From CAVTPD01 sp963736575 (GTDB taxonomy: Bacteria > Bacteroidota > Bacteroidia > Cytophagales > JAAEPT01), in assembly GCA_963736575.1 (NCBI GenBank), contig CAVTPD010000001.1:806001-870000 (forward strand): a DNA stretch of 64,000 nucleotides. The letters run 5' to 3'. This document shows, piece after piece, positions 52,617-62,300 of the stretch. The first letter of the stretch is position 1, and each line of letters begins with the position of its first letter. Below the pieces are notes generated by a model that was not told where the DNA came from, did not search any database, and worked only from the letters and a program-made list of their open reading frames with translations. The position numbers were made by a program, and so were the translations under genes.

Positions 52617-53345
52617 TTATGTACTTGGATCTCGCTTAAATAACTCTATTAAATTGAAGATAAGAATACAGAAAACTACCCAAATAAATCCGGCAATATA
52701 ACCGCCAGCAATATCGGAAGGGTAGTGCACGCCTAGATAAATTCTACTAATACCAATGCTTAAAATAAGAAAAGCCAGTATAACTATGCTGAACATCTTT
52801 ACGGCAATATTCATGGGGAATCTGTACAAAAGAAAGATTAAAAACCCATAAAATGCCATGGCACTCATGGCATGGCCGCTAGGGTAGCTTAATGTTTCTA
52901 CCGAAACCATATGCTCTAAACTAGGTCTTGCCCGGTCTATAAATCGCTTAAGAACTGTATTAGAAGCAGAAGCTAAAATAAGTACTAAAGTTGTCTGTAA
53001 GACATATTTCCAACGTTTAAAAATCAGAAAAGAAAGCACAGCAAAAATACTAATTACAATAAGGTAGCCGTATAAATCACCTACATCGGTAACAAAAATA
53101 AAATATTTTGTTAGCAGCGGTGTTCTAAACGAAATTACATAATCTGTAATTATAGTATCGTAGCCCGCTAATACTTCGGTACTTAAAATCTCAGTTAATT
53201 CTACAAACAGGTTAATGCCCGTTACCACAATAATTAAAGCAAATAGGGCAGCTAAAAAATAAGGCAATTTATGGTTGTATTCATGAAAAGTATTAACTAA
53301 AAAATGGTGTATGTTTTTTATTAATTGATAGAGTGTTTGCTTCAT
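52617..53345 (-). CDS. PAP2-family membrane phosphatase
   Basis: The 242-residue protein has about six transmembrane helices and the three phosphatase motifs: KRFIDRARP near residue 140, YPSGHAMSAMAF near 159 and SRIYLGVHYPSDIAGGYIAG near 205. PAP2 enzymes dephosphorylate lipid phosphates such as phosphatidic acid or undecaprenyl pyrophosphate at the outer face of the membrane. The 335 bases before the start hold a terminator at 53565 and no other gene. Confidence 0.93.
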   Translation of the reverse strand: MKQTLYQLIKNIHHFLVNTFHEYNHKLPYFLAALFALIIVVTGINLFVELTEILSTEVLAGYDTIITDYVISFRTPLLTKYFIFVTDVGDLYGYLIVISIFAVLSFLIFKRWKYVLQTTLVLILASASNTVLKRFIDRARPSLEHMVSVETLSYPSGHAMSAMAFYGFLIFLLYRFPMNIAVKMFSIVILAFLILSIGISRIYLGVHYPSDIAGGYIAGFIWVVFCILIFNLIELFKRDPST

Positions 53346-53564
53346 GTTTTAAGAAATTGTGCAGTAATAAACCAAAACAGCTTGAATAAGTTCTTGGTTT
53401 AAAATGTTTTTTTAATCAGAGAAATCTATTACTTAAATTACTGAAGAGGTATTTTACTGGTTTATGATACCAATAAGTGCTAATAGTTACTTTCTTTCAT
53501 AACATTACTTTTTGAGTAACGCTATTTCAGGATCAGACATTACAAAAGGGAAGTCTAAAAACAG

Positions 53565-53589
53565 AAAAAGCGGCTAACGGCCGCTTTTT
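53565..53589. terminator. Bidirectional intrinsic terminator
   Basis: AAAAAGCGGC at 53565-53574 is the exact complement of GCCGCTTTTT at 53580-53589 with a five-base loop. The flanking A and T runs give a U-tract on both strands. It is 92 bases downstream of the J-domain gene on the minus strand. The rest of the 53346-53680 gap shows no gene or other feature that I can support. Confidence 0.85.
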
Positions 53590-53680
53590 ATTTATATATT
53601 TAATGTCTATTTATCCCTAATTATGCATTTTTAGTAGCCATTGCTAAGTTACTTGCTTTGGTACTGAGAAATGAAAAGGC

Positions 53681-54127
53681 TTACTCTTCAGCGTTTTGTT
53701 TTTTAGACTTTCTATAAATGTAAGAAGTTAAAACATGTCTTTTAGCAAATCGGTTTAAAGTTGCTGAATTACACATTTTAATGTACATGTTTTTTTGTAC
53801 ACCAAAGTATTCATAAGTGCTACCGTCAACAAAAGTAATTTCTAACACTTGTTTTTTATACATAAAATCTTCAATCCCCGAAGAGGTATTTTTAGTATAT
53901 TCTTCTAGTTGAGATTCTCTAGTTTCTGGGGCGATGCTTACCAAAAAATGATACGCTTCAATAAACTGCTTACTTTTGGCTTCGGCCTCTTCTAATTTTT
54001 GCTCGTCACCAGCAAATTTATCAGGGTGCCATTCCTTCATAAAGCTTCGGTAAGTAGACTTTATTTCTTTTAGGTTGATGTCCTGCGTAATGCCAAATTG
54101 CTTTTTATATTCTGTTATGCGCTTCAT
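53681..54127 (-). CDS. J-domain protein with KTSC domain
   Basis: The first 65 residues are a J domain with the HPD motif (FMKEWHPDKFAGDEQKLEEA). Residues about 85-140 are a KTSC domain (YKKQVLEITFVDGSTYEYFGVQKNMYIKM). The J domain stimulates a DnaK partner; KTSC is a small domain of unknown role, sometimes tied to RNA or nucleic acid. The fusion is seen in some Bacteroidota. It is cytoplasmic. Length is 148 residues. Confidence 0.9.
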   Translation of the reverse strand: MKRITEYKKQFGITQDINLKEIKSTYRSFMKEWHPDKFAGDEQKLEEAEAKSKQFIEAYHFLVSIAPETRESQLEEYTKNTSSGIEDFMYKKQVLEITFVDGSTYEYFGVQKNMYIKMCNSATLNRFAKRHVLTSYIYRKSKKQNAEE

Positions 54128-54223
54128 GTTCTTGTATTTGCCGCAAAAGTCCAGTTTTCTTTTATGAGATCATAATAAAACTTAATAAATTAATTTATAT
54201 GGAGAAATGTTTTTTAGGTCCAA

Positions 54224-54985
54224 TTATTCAAAAATAGCTACAATCCTGGCCGGAGCGGCAGAAGCACCAACAATTTTTAAAGGGAATACTGCTACTTTAA
54301 AGCCCGTGTAGGGTAGTGTTCCTAAGTTTACCAACTGTTCCATGTGGTAATATTCTTTGCGTTGGCCTACCAAATGTGCTTCCCAAAACAATTCTGGATT
54401 ATTGCTTTCCTTTGCTTTCTGTAACATATGAGGCAGCGGTAAATCCCAACCCCAAGAATCAATGCCCATTACTTTTATGCCTTGGTCAATTAACCATTCG
54501 GTAGCTTGGGCACTCATACCTGTGCCTCTTTTATGAAAGTCTTTTGTACCGTTATAGATGTCTCTTCCTGTTCGTATAAGAACAATCATTCCGGGTTGAA
54601 TAGTTAGCGTATTTTGCTGAAGAAAATCTGAAATGTCTTTAACGGTGATGGCCTCAAAGTCGGCTTTGTGCGTCATGTCTATTACTAAACCAGGGGCATA
54701 ACATAAGTCCAAGGGCATTTCATCTATGGTTTTGGCTTTTTTACCATCTACAGTAGCCGAATAATGCCAAGGTGCATCAATGTGTGTGGTAGAATGAACC
54801 CCCATTTTTTCAATAGTGTCATCGGCCCAACCTTCAAAATTTTTAGGGAATAAACGGAAAGGAAGCCCTAAAATTCGGATTAACCATTTCGCTTTTTTAT
54901 GTGATTTATGTTTGATTTTTACCTTCATAAACCAAGGGTCAGACTTATTGTATTGTATAGGTTTTGATAAATCTATAATCTTCAT
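54224..54985 (-). CDS. Cyclase/kynurenine formamidase-like family protein
   Basis: The 253-residue protein has KIIDLSKPIQYN, GVHSTTHIDAPWHYSA near residue 63 with the metal-binding His-x-x-x-Asp, and IRTGRD and AQATEWLIDQGIKVMGIDSWGWD, all typical of the cyclase superfamily (PF04199). These hydrolyse formylkynurenine or related amides and esters; the true substrate is unknown. No signal peptide. It lies alone, with a 339-base gap on its 5' side. Confidence 0.9.
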   Translation of the reverse strand: MKIIDLSKPIQYNKSDPWFMKVKIKHKSHKKAKWLIRILGLPFRLFPKNFEGWADDTIEKMGVHSTTHIDAPWHYSATVDGKKAKTIDEMPLDLCYAPGLVIDMTHKADFEAITVKDISDFLQQNTLTIQPGMIVLIRTGRDIYNGTKDFHKRGTGMSAQATEWLIDQGIKVMGIDSWGWDLPLPHMLQKAKESNNPELFWEAHLVGQRKEYYHMEQLVNLGTLPYTGFKVAVFPLKIVGASAAPARIVAIFE

Positions 54986-55324
54986 TTTTTGAAATAGCTT
55001 AGTTTACGAAGGTAATTTTTTTAAAAAAAGGCGGATGAATAATCTGTTTTTATTTACCTGTTTATTGGTTAAGTAATAGTGTAACCATCTGATTATTAAA
55101 TTTTAATTGGGATTTCTTTTTAAAAAAACAACTTAGAATTTTGCAAGCATACAATGCTATTTTAAATAACACAGCTGTAATAATATAAAGTAGTATTTGC
55201 GGCATTGTTATTGATTAGTGTTGTTATTAAAATTCCGAAAATGTAATGTCTATTAGTATTTAAGACTATATTCATGGCAAAAACCGGTGTTTAGACTTGG
55301 TTTATTTATTTAAAATTTTATTCT
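54986..55324. other. Gene-free interval with divergent promoters
   Basis: This 339-base A/T-rich interval separates the minus-strand cyclase gene from the plus-strand tail-collar gene. It must hold promoters for both. TAGACTTG near 55292, about 30 bases before the ATG at 55325, differs from the TAnnTTTG -7 box by one base. No open frame, RNA gene or repeat could be supported. Confidence 0.4.
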
Positions 55325-56269
55325 ATGAAGAAGGTTTCTCTCCTGTTGTTTTTTATTGTATCTGTTGTTATTGGAGCATATGCTCAAACATCGGAAAATG
55401 GATTTTCTTTTCAAGGTTATGCAATTGACCCCGATGGAAAGGCATTAAGTTCACAAAATATTACGGTTCGTTTTACAGTATACAATACCGGTGGATCCGG
55501 TTCTTATGATGAAGAACAAGAATTAACCTCTGATAATTACGGTGTATTTATGGCTATTGTTGGGGCGAAAAACTTATCGGCTTTCAAACAATTAAATTTT
55601 GGGGCTAAAGATGCTACCTATAATTTAAAAGTAGAAGTTAAGAAAACTTCGGGTGGGTCTTATACAACCATTAGTGATGCGCCAATGCAGGCTGTTCCTT
55701 ATGCTCGGTTTGCTTATAATGGAGTGCCTGTAGGTACTGTTATTCCTTTCGCGGGCCCTTCTACTAAAATACCAGATGGTTGGTTAATATGTGATGGTTC
55801 TTCTTACGACGGCTCAAACGCAGAATATTCTCAGTTATATAATATTATTGGTCTAACCTGGGGAGGTTCAGGTTCAAGTTTTAGAGTACCCGATTTAAGA
55901 GGTCAATTTTTACGTGGTGTAGACGGAGGACAGGGTATAGATAATGATGCTTCTTCTAGAACTAGTAAATACGCAGGTGGTAATTCAGGTGATAATGTAG
56001 GTTCCTACGAGGCTGAAAATTTTAAAAGTCATAATCACGCAACAACAGAAAACAATCACACACACGGATATAATGATATTTATTATTCGGAAAGTGGGGG
56101 GACTGTAGACGTAAATGGTCACGGGAGTGGCGACACTGATGGTGACAATGGAGGTTATCAAATAGCAAGAACTACCGATGGAGCTAAAACAAATCTAAGC
56201 ATTAATAATTCAGGGGGTAATGAAACACGCCCAGATAACGCAGCAGTTTACTACATCATTAAATATTAA
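55325..56269 (+). CDS. Secreted phage-tail-collar-domain protein
   Basis: A signal peptide (LLLFFIVSVVIGAYAQ) is followed by a beta-sandwich region (GYAIDPDGKALSSQNITVRFTVYN). A tail-collar domain (PF07484 type) starts near residue 137: GTVIPFAGPSTKIPDGWLICDGSSY, SFRVPDLRGQFLRGVDGG, and the His-rich ENFKSHNHATTENNHTHGYND. It ends ETRPDNAAVYYIIKY, as in microcystin-dependent (MdpB) and tail-fibre tip proteins. The signal peptide and chromosomal context argue against a prophage. It probably is a surface or secreted fibre component, 46 bases upstream of the giant LamG gene. Confidence 0.88.
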   Translation: MKKVSLLLFFIVSVVIGAYAQTSENGFSFQGYAIDPDGKALSSQNITVRFTVYNTGGSGSYDEEQELTSDNYGVFMAIVGAKNLSAFKQLNFGAKDATYNLKVEVKKTSGGSYTTISDAPMQAVPYARFAYNGVPVGTVIPFAGPSTKIPDGWLICDGSSYDGSNAEYSQLYNIIGLTWGGSGSSFRVPDLRGQFLRGVDGGQGIDNDASSRTSKYAGGNSGDNVGSYEAENFKSHNHATTENNHTHGYNDIYYSESGGTVDVNGHGSGDTDGDNGGYQIARTTDGAKTNLSINNSGGNETRPDNAAVYYIIKY

Positions 56270-56315
56270 GTAATAGAGCAACCTCGGTTGTTTTTGTTAA
56301 CCAAAACGCAAGTCT

Positions 56316-59300
56316 ATGAAAAAGATATTTCTATTATTTTCCCTAATAGGGCTTTTGAGTATTTCAGTTTTAGCCCAAAAACAATACCCCTATGTACTTG
56401 GTTATTCCGCTGGGCAATCCATAGAACATAAAGGTACTACTGCTGTTGGCGATACGTTTAATGTTTCCTTTAGTGGTGGTGCACCTTTTCCTACTCAATG
56501 GAAAAATGCCTTTGGTGGAAACCGCGGTATGCTGGGCTTTCGCCATAATTTAATTTATGTAGAACAAGCCTTTACAAAAGATCTTTTTGTGTCTAAAGGA
56601 TACTATGGTGATTATGTAGAGCTGAAATGGGATTTAGAACGTTACATCGATCAAGTTTCAGCTTTTAAAGTCTATAGAAAAGTATTAGGAGCTTCCGAGG
56701 ATTCTGTTCAGGTAGCTTCTTTGTCTGGAGATGCCAGACGTTATCAAGATGAATATGCAGAATCGGGTATAATATATTCTTATACAGTAATAGCGGAAGG
56801 TTTATTTCCATTTTACGAAAAGTTTGTTAATTACATTAACGGAGTAGGTTTCCGTATTCCTTATGGCCGTATTTCGGGTAGAGTTACTTATGCTGGCGGT
56901 GCCGCTGTTTCGGGTGTAAGCATTATTGCCGAATCAGAAGATGATTTTGGTGGTTCTTCCGTAGCCTTAGACGGTACAGAATCCTATATGGTGATTTCAC
57001 CGGCAAGTACAGATAAGAAATTTGAATTTGATACCGCTTTTACTTTTCAGGCTTGGGTAAAACCAACATCTACTACATTATCTACTGTTTTTCAAAAAGG
57101 GGCACAGTATAAATTAAGTCACCATGCGGGTAAACTTTATTTTAAAGCGGGTACTCAGACTTTAGAACTAGACTATTCTGAAAAAGCAGACACGTTTTTT
57201 CATGTTACAGCCATGCGGTCAGCAGATTCAATTAAGTTAATTCTTAAATATTCGGATGTAAATTATTACACGGCTTCTGCTAAATTAACTTCAGCAACTC
57301 CTGCAAATACAGCAGAGATTTTCATTGGTAAAAGTGGTTCTTCAGAATACTTTAAAGGGGTAATTGATGAAATCCGTTTATGGCACAGATCGTTTAATTT
57401 AGAAAAAGTACTAGATAATGCGGGGATGTACATCGCAGGTACCGAGAATTATTTGTCCGGTTATTACCGCCTAAATGAAAACGTAGGTACTAACTTTTAC
57501 GACTTAAGCAGAAAAGGATTTACTTTTTATGAAAACCATGGGTATCTATACAAAACTTCTTGGTCTACAGAGATTCCTTTAAGCACACAATTAGCCGTAA
57601 AAGGAATCACAGATGCTAATGGTAACTACATTATTTCTGGAATACCTTACAGTACAGACGGATCAATTTATCGATTTATTCCTGTGTATGATATTCATAG
57701 TTTCGATCCTACCGAAAAATTATTGTTTTTAGGACCGGGTTCTACCTCGCATAATAATATAGATTTTATTGATGTGGCGTCTTTTCCAGTTAAGGGAACA
57801 ATTTTCTACCGAGACACGTATTTTCCGGTGTCAGGTGTTAGTATTAAAGTTGATGGGGTAACGGCAGTTACTTCAGATGGTATTCCGATTACAACAGATG
57901 CTGTAGGTGAATTTGATATTGATGTGCCTATAGGGAAGCATTTTATTACAGTAGAAAAATATGGGCATGGATTTGTTAATAATGGCAGGTTCCCGGCAAC
58001 TGAAGGCGACTATTTTGACTTTCAAGCACCGTATACATTTCAGCAACCGTTTGTAGATACTACCTTAATAAAAGTAATTGGTAAAGTAGTGGGTGGTCCT
58101 GTACAGGCAGCTAAACCAAAAGGCTTAGGGAAATCTACCGCCAATATTGGTAATGCTACCATTACATTAGGTACACAAAAAGAATACGATTTAACCAATA
58201 ATACTTCGGAAACAGTTTTAGAAGTAACCGGTCAATGGGAAAACGAAAGTTATTACGAAGGTGTTTTAAATGATAATGGAGATACCAAGTATACAATAAT
58301 AAAGTCTTCCCCTAAGCAGATTAATATTGAAGCAGATCCAGAAACAGGAGAATTCTTTGCGTATTTACTTCCGGAAAAATACATCGTGAAAAGCGTTATT
58401 GCGGGTTCGTATACTTTCGGTCCAGAATTTCGTGCTACTATTGATTTAACACAAGCCTATTTATTTCAGACAGAAGAAGATACTACATCGGCTTTAGGTG
58501 GAAATGGTGAAAAAATAACGGTGACCGATAGTGTGGGCTACCAACATAATCAGGATTTTATTTATAGAGTAAGTCCTGAAATAGATGTAGTAAATAAAAA
58601 CACAGGCGAATCGGCATTTTGGGAAAGTAAAATTACAGCCAAAGACGGAACGGAAGTTACTATAGTAGATAATGCAGGTGAACCGCTTACCGATTACCCT
58701 GTATTTAATCAAAGAGGCAGGTATAAAATTAACGTTAGCGTATTTGAAAAATATGTGAATGATGATAATGGCGGAATAGAAGACCGTGTGCCAGTTACAG
58801 ATGGTAAGGTTGAAATCCAAAACGCATTAGCCATTGATCAAGCAAAGAAATCCTTAGAAATTAATAGCCAAGGTATTGCCAGTTACGAATTCTTAGGAGG
58901 TATGCCCAACATTACTCAAGGTGGGATTGGTGATTACATCAAAACCATGAGTATTATCGCCTATACGGGTAAAAACGGATCCATCACTACTCCATGGACA
59001 TTTAAAGGAGATGTATTTAAAGGTTATGTGCTTGGCGGTTTACCTACGGGAAATAACTTTGTAACAACAGGACCTAATCAAGTAGATATGATTCTGCGTG
59101 ATCCTTTTGGTTCTTCCAGCTTTGCCTATTATGAACTAGGGCAAAGTACTTCCAAAACTTCCTCTTACGAAGTTGTTAATGAAAATTCGGGTTCCGAAGA
59201 TGTAACCTTCCAATTAGGGACAGAAGTGACAACCTTTGCGGGGGTAGGCGCCGGTGTAATTATGACAACCGGTGTAAAAGCAGATGCTACAGTGGGTATT

Positions 59301-62300
59301 GAGCATTCGGAAACATGGTTAGATAACAACACGGTAACCTCTACAACTACAAACATGAAGCGATGGGCTACCAGTGCAGAAACTGATTTTGTTGGTTCTG
59401 CAGGTGACGTGTTTATAGGTCATGCTACCAACATTGTTTATGGAAAATCAGTGTTTTTAAGCCTTATAAAAGATTGTGCCGATTGTTCTGGGACACCAGT
59501 TAACGGCTATAGTATAGGTAAACATGATGCAATTCGTGTAAACCCACAGTTTAGCACGGGTTTTATGTATACTACTAATCATATCGAGAATTACTTGATT
59601 CCAGGATTAGAGATGCTTCGTAATAACATATTAGTTAACTCTTCTAATTACACAAGTGTCTTAGCTACTGGAGATGAGGACTTCGGAAGAAATAATGCAG
59701 ATGGAACGAATGATTCTTACGCTATAAATTTACCTACAGCTTGGCCAGACGATTCTCTTTTTACAGATTCTATTAAATTTTACAACGAACAAATAGAAGG
59801 TTGGGAAAATTTATTAGCTCGTAACGAGCGGGAGAAAGCGGAAGCAACAATAGAAACCAATTATTCTTTTGATGGCGGGGTTGTGTATGAAAGCTCGGTG
59901 ACTACAGAAGAATCGGAAGAAATAGTAAGTTCTTTTGAATTTACAATTGCACCTTCTGTTGCGGGAGCTTTTGGTGCTGAGTTTAACGCTTTCGGTATGG
60001 AAGCCACCTTTCAAGAAACCTATACTCACGTTGAGACCAATGAAGAAGGAACGGAAACGGCTAAATCGGTCACCTTTGGTTACGAATTATCCGACGGTGA
60101 TGAAGGGGATTATTTTTCGGTAGATATCAAAAAAGCAAAAACACCAACCGGTCCTGTATTCGCTTTAAAAGGGGGGCAAAGTCAATGTCCGTTTGAAGGA
60201 GAAGTAGTTTCTAAATATTACAGCCCAGGAACTGTGTTAAGTGAATCTACGCAACAGCGCGAAAAACCAACTATTGATGTAGTTAATCCTGTACAGACTA
60301 GTGTTCCTGAAGATCAACAAGCTGTTTTTGAAGTTCTTTTAGGAAATATTTCTGAAACAGAAGACGATGTTTGGTTTGTTTTGGAAGTAGACGAAAACTC
60401 TAATCAGGAAGGTGCTGAAATTCGTTTAGACGGGTCTAGCATTGGTAACGGAAGATTAATTCGTGTTCCAGCGGGGTCAACCGTTAAAAAGATTATTACG
60501 GTAGAAAAAGTAAAACCAGATGTTTTCAATTACGAAAACTTGGTGTTGGTTTTGCATTCTGCTTGCCAGTACGATCCTACAGATAACATTATTGATATCT
60601 CAGACTCCGTTAGAGTGACTGCTCGTTTTCAGCCGGTTTGTTCAAAGGTTAGTATGCCTTCACCAGCTAATTTGTGGATCTTAAATACCAACACAGGAAC
60701 TGATTTACCAATTGAAGTAGGTGATTATAACTTGCAGCACAGTTCATTTGAGAATGTTCAGTTTCAGTATAAACCGTCTTCTACGTCACAATGGATTACA
60801 GATATGACATTCTATGTAGACCAAGCGGAATACAACAGTGCTCAAGAACCAAAGACCTTTATAGATGGAGAATCTTCCTTAGATTATACGTGGCAAACGG
60901 AAGATTTAAAAGATCGTCAATACAACATACGTTTGTTGACCAATTGTGCCGATGGTACCACTAACGAATCAATAACAACTACGGGTATTCGTGATATAAA
61001 AAGACCAGAAGTTTTTGGTACACCTCAACCAGCAGATGGTATTTTATCACCGAACGATGATGTAATGATCACCTTCGATGAAGCCATTCAAGCAGGCTTA
61101 TTGTTGAGCACTAATTTTAGTGTGCGTGGGGTGTTAAATGGTGCCGATATTCAGCATAATAGTAGTTTGTATTTTGACGGAGTAGATGATTACGCCTCTG
61201 TAATTAATGGTGTAAATCTACAAAGCAGTGATGCTACGGTAGAATTTTGGGTACAAAGAGCCAGCTTAGGAGCGGGTGTGATTTTGTCCATTGGTCAAGA
61301 TATAGAATTAGGGTTTGATGCAAACAATAAGTTCTATGCAGAATTAGGTGGTACTAAAGTGCTAAGCCCAAACAGTTATACCGCTACCGATGAATGGATT
61401 CATTATGCAGTGGCGTATAACAACACTACCAATACAGTAAATATGTATGTGAACGATCAATGGGTGGTAGAGAACAAAGCCGTTCCACATACCAATACAT
61501 GGTCTGAAGAAATTCACATGGGGTCCGATATTAATGGCTCTAACAATACCGAAATGTATATGCATGATGTTCGTATTTGGAATAGCGCCAGAGGTTTTGG
61601 AACTACCTATGCCAATATGAGTGTGGTGATGTCTGGTTCCGAAATTGGTTTGGTAGGACTTTGGGCCATGGACGAATCTGCTGGAACGTATGCGCCCGAT
61701 AAAGCGCGTTCTCAAAATGCTTTGTTAAGAGGCCCGGCTTGGCGAGTTTTTCCTTCAGGTTACGCCAGAACATTAAACGGATATACAGATGTTGTTACTA
61801 TTCCTAGCGCTTCTTCAGTAGTTTTAACAGAAGAAAACGATTATACCATTGAATTTTGGTTTAAAGGAACAGCTCAAACAAATACTGTTTTGTTTTCTAA
61901 CGGAAGAGGAGACAATACAGATGCTTCACCAAGCTTTGAAGATATTGTAGTAATCGGAACCAACAGTATAGGGCAATTATATGTTCAGAATAACGGAAAT
62001 GTATTGTCGGCTGCTACGGCATATATGGATAATGAATGGCATCATTTTGCTTTTATTGTAAACCGAAGAGCCAATGCCAGTATTTATGTAGACGGCGACT
62101 TACAAGCCTTTAAACAAAGCGATGATTACGGTGGGTTGAACGGCGCTGAAATGGCTATTGGTGCTCGTATGCAAAGAACGGGTGGTGTAAATATTTACGA
62201 CCAACATTTCACGGGTAAAATGGATGAATTCCGTATTTGGGGCTTAGCCCGAACCGCTACTTTAATAGGAATGGATATGAACGCGAAATTGTCGGGTGAT

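Noticed and set aside
55325..56269. Prophage remnant on the basis of a tail-collar domain
   Set aside because: The protein has a signal peptide and no other phage gene (capsid, terminase, integrase) is within the window; collar domains also occur in cellular secreted proteins of Bacteroidota.
61362..61715. Minus-strand open frame of 117 codons
   Set aside because: It lies inside the giant LamG gene, has unusual His- and Ile-rich composition and no recognisable domain, and is a shadow of the plus-strand coding sequence.
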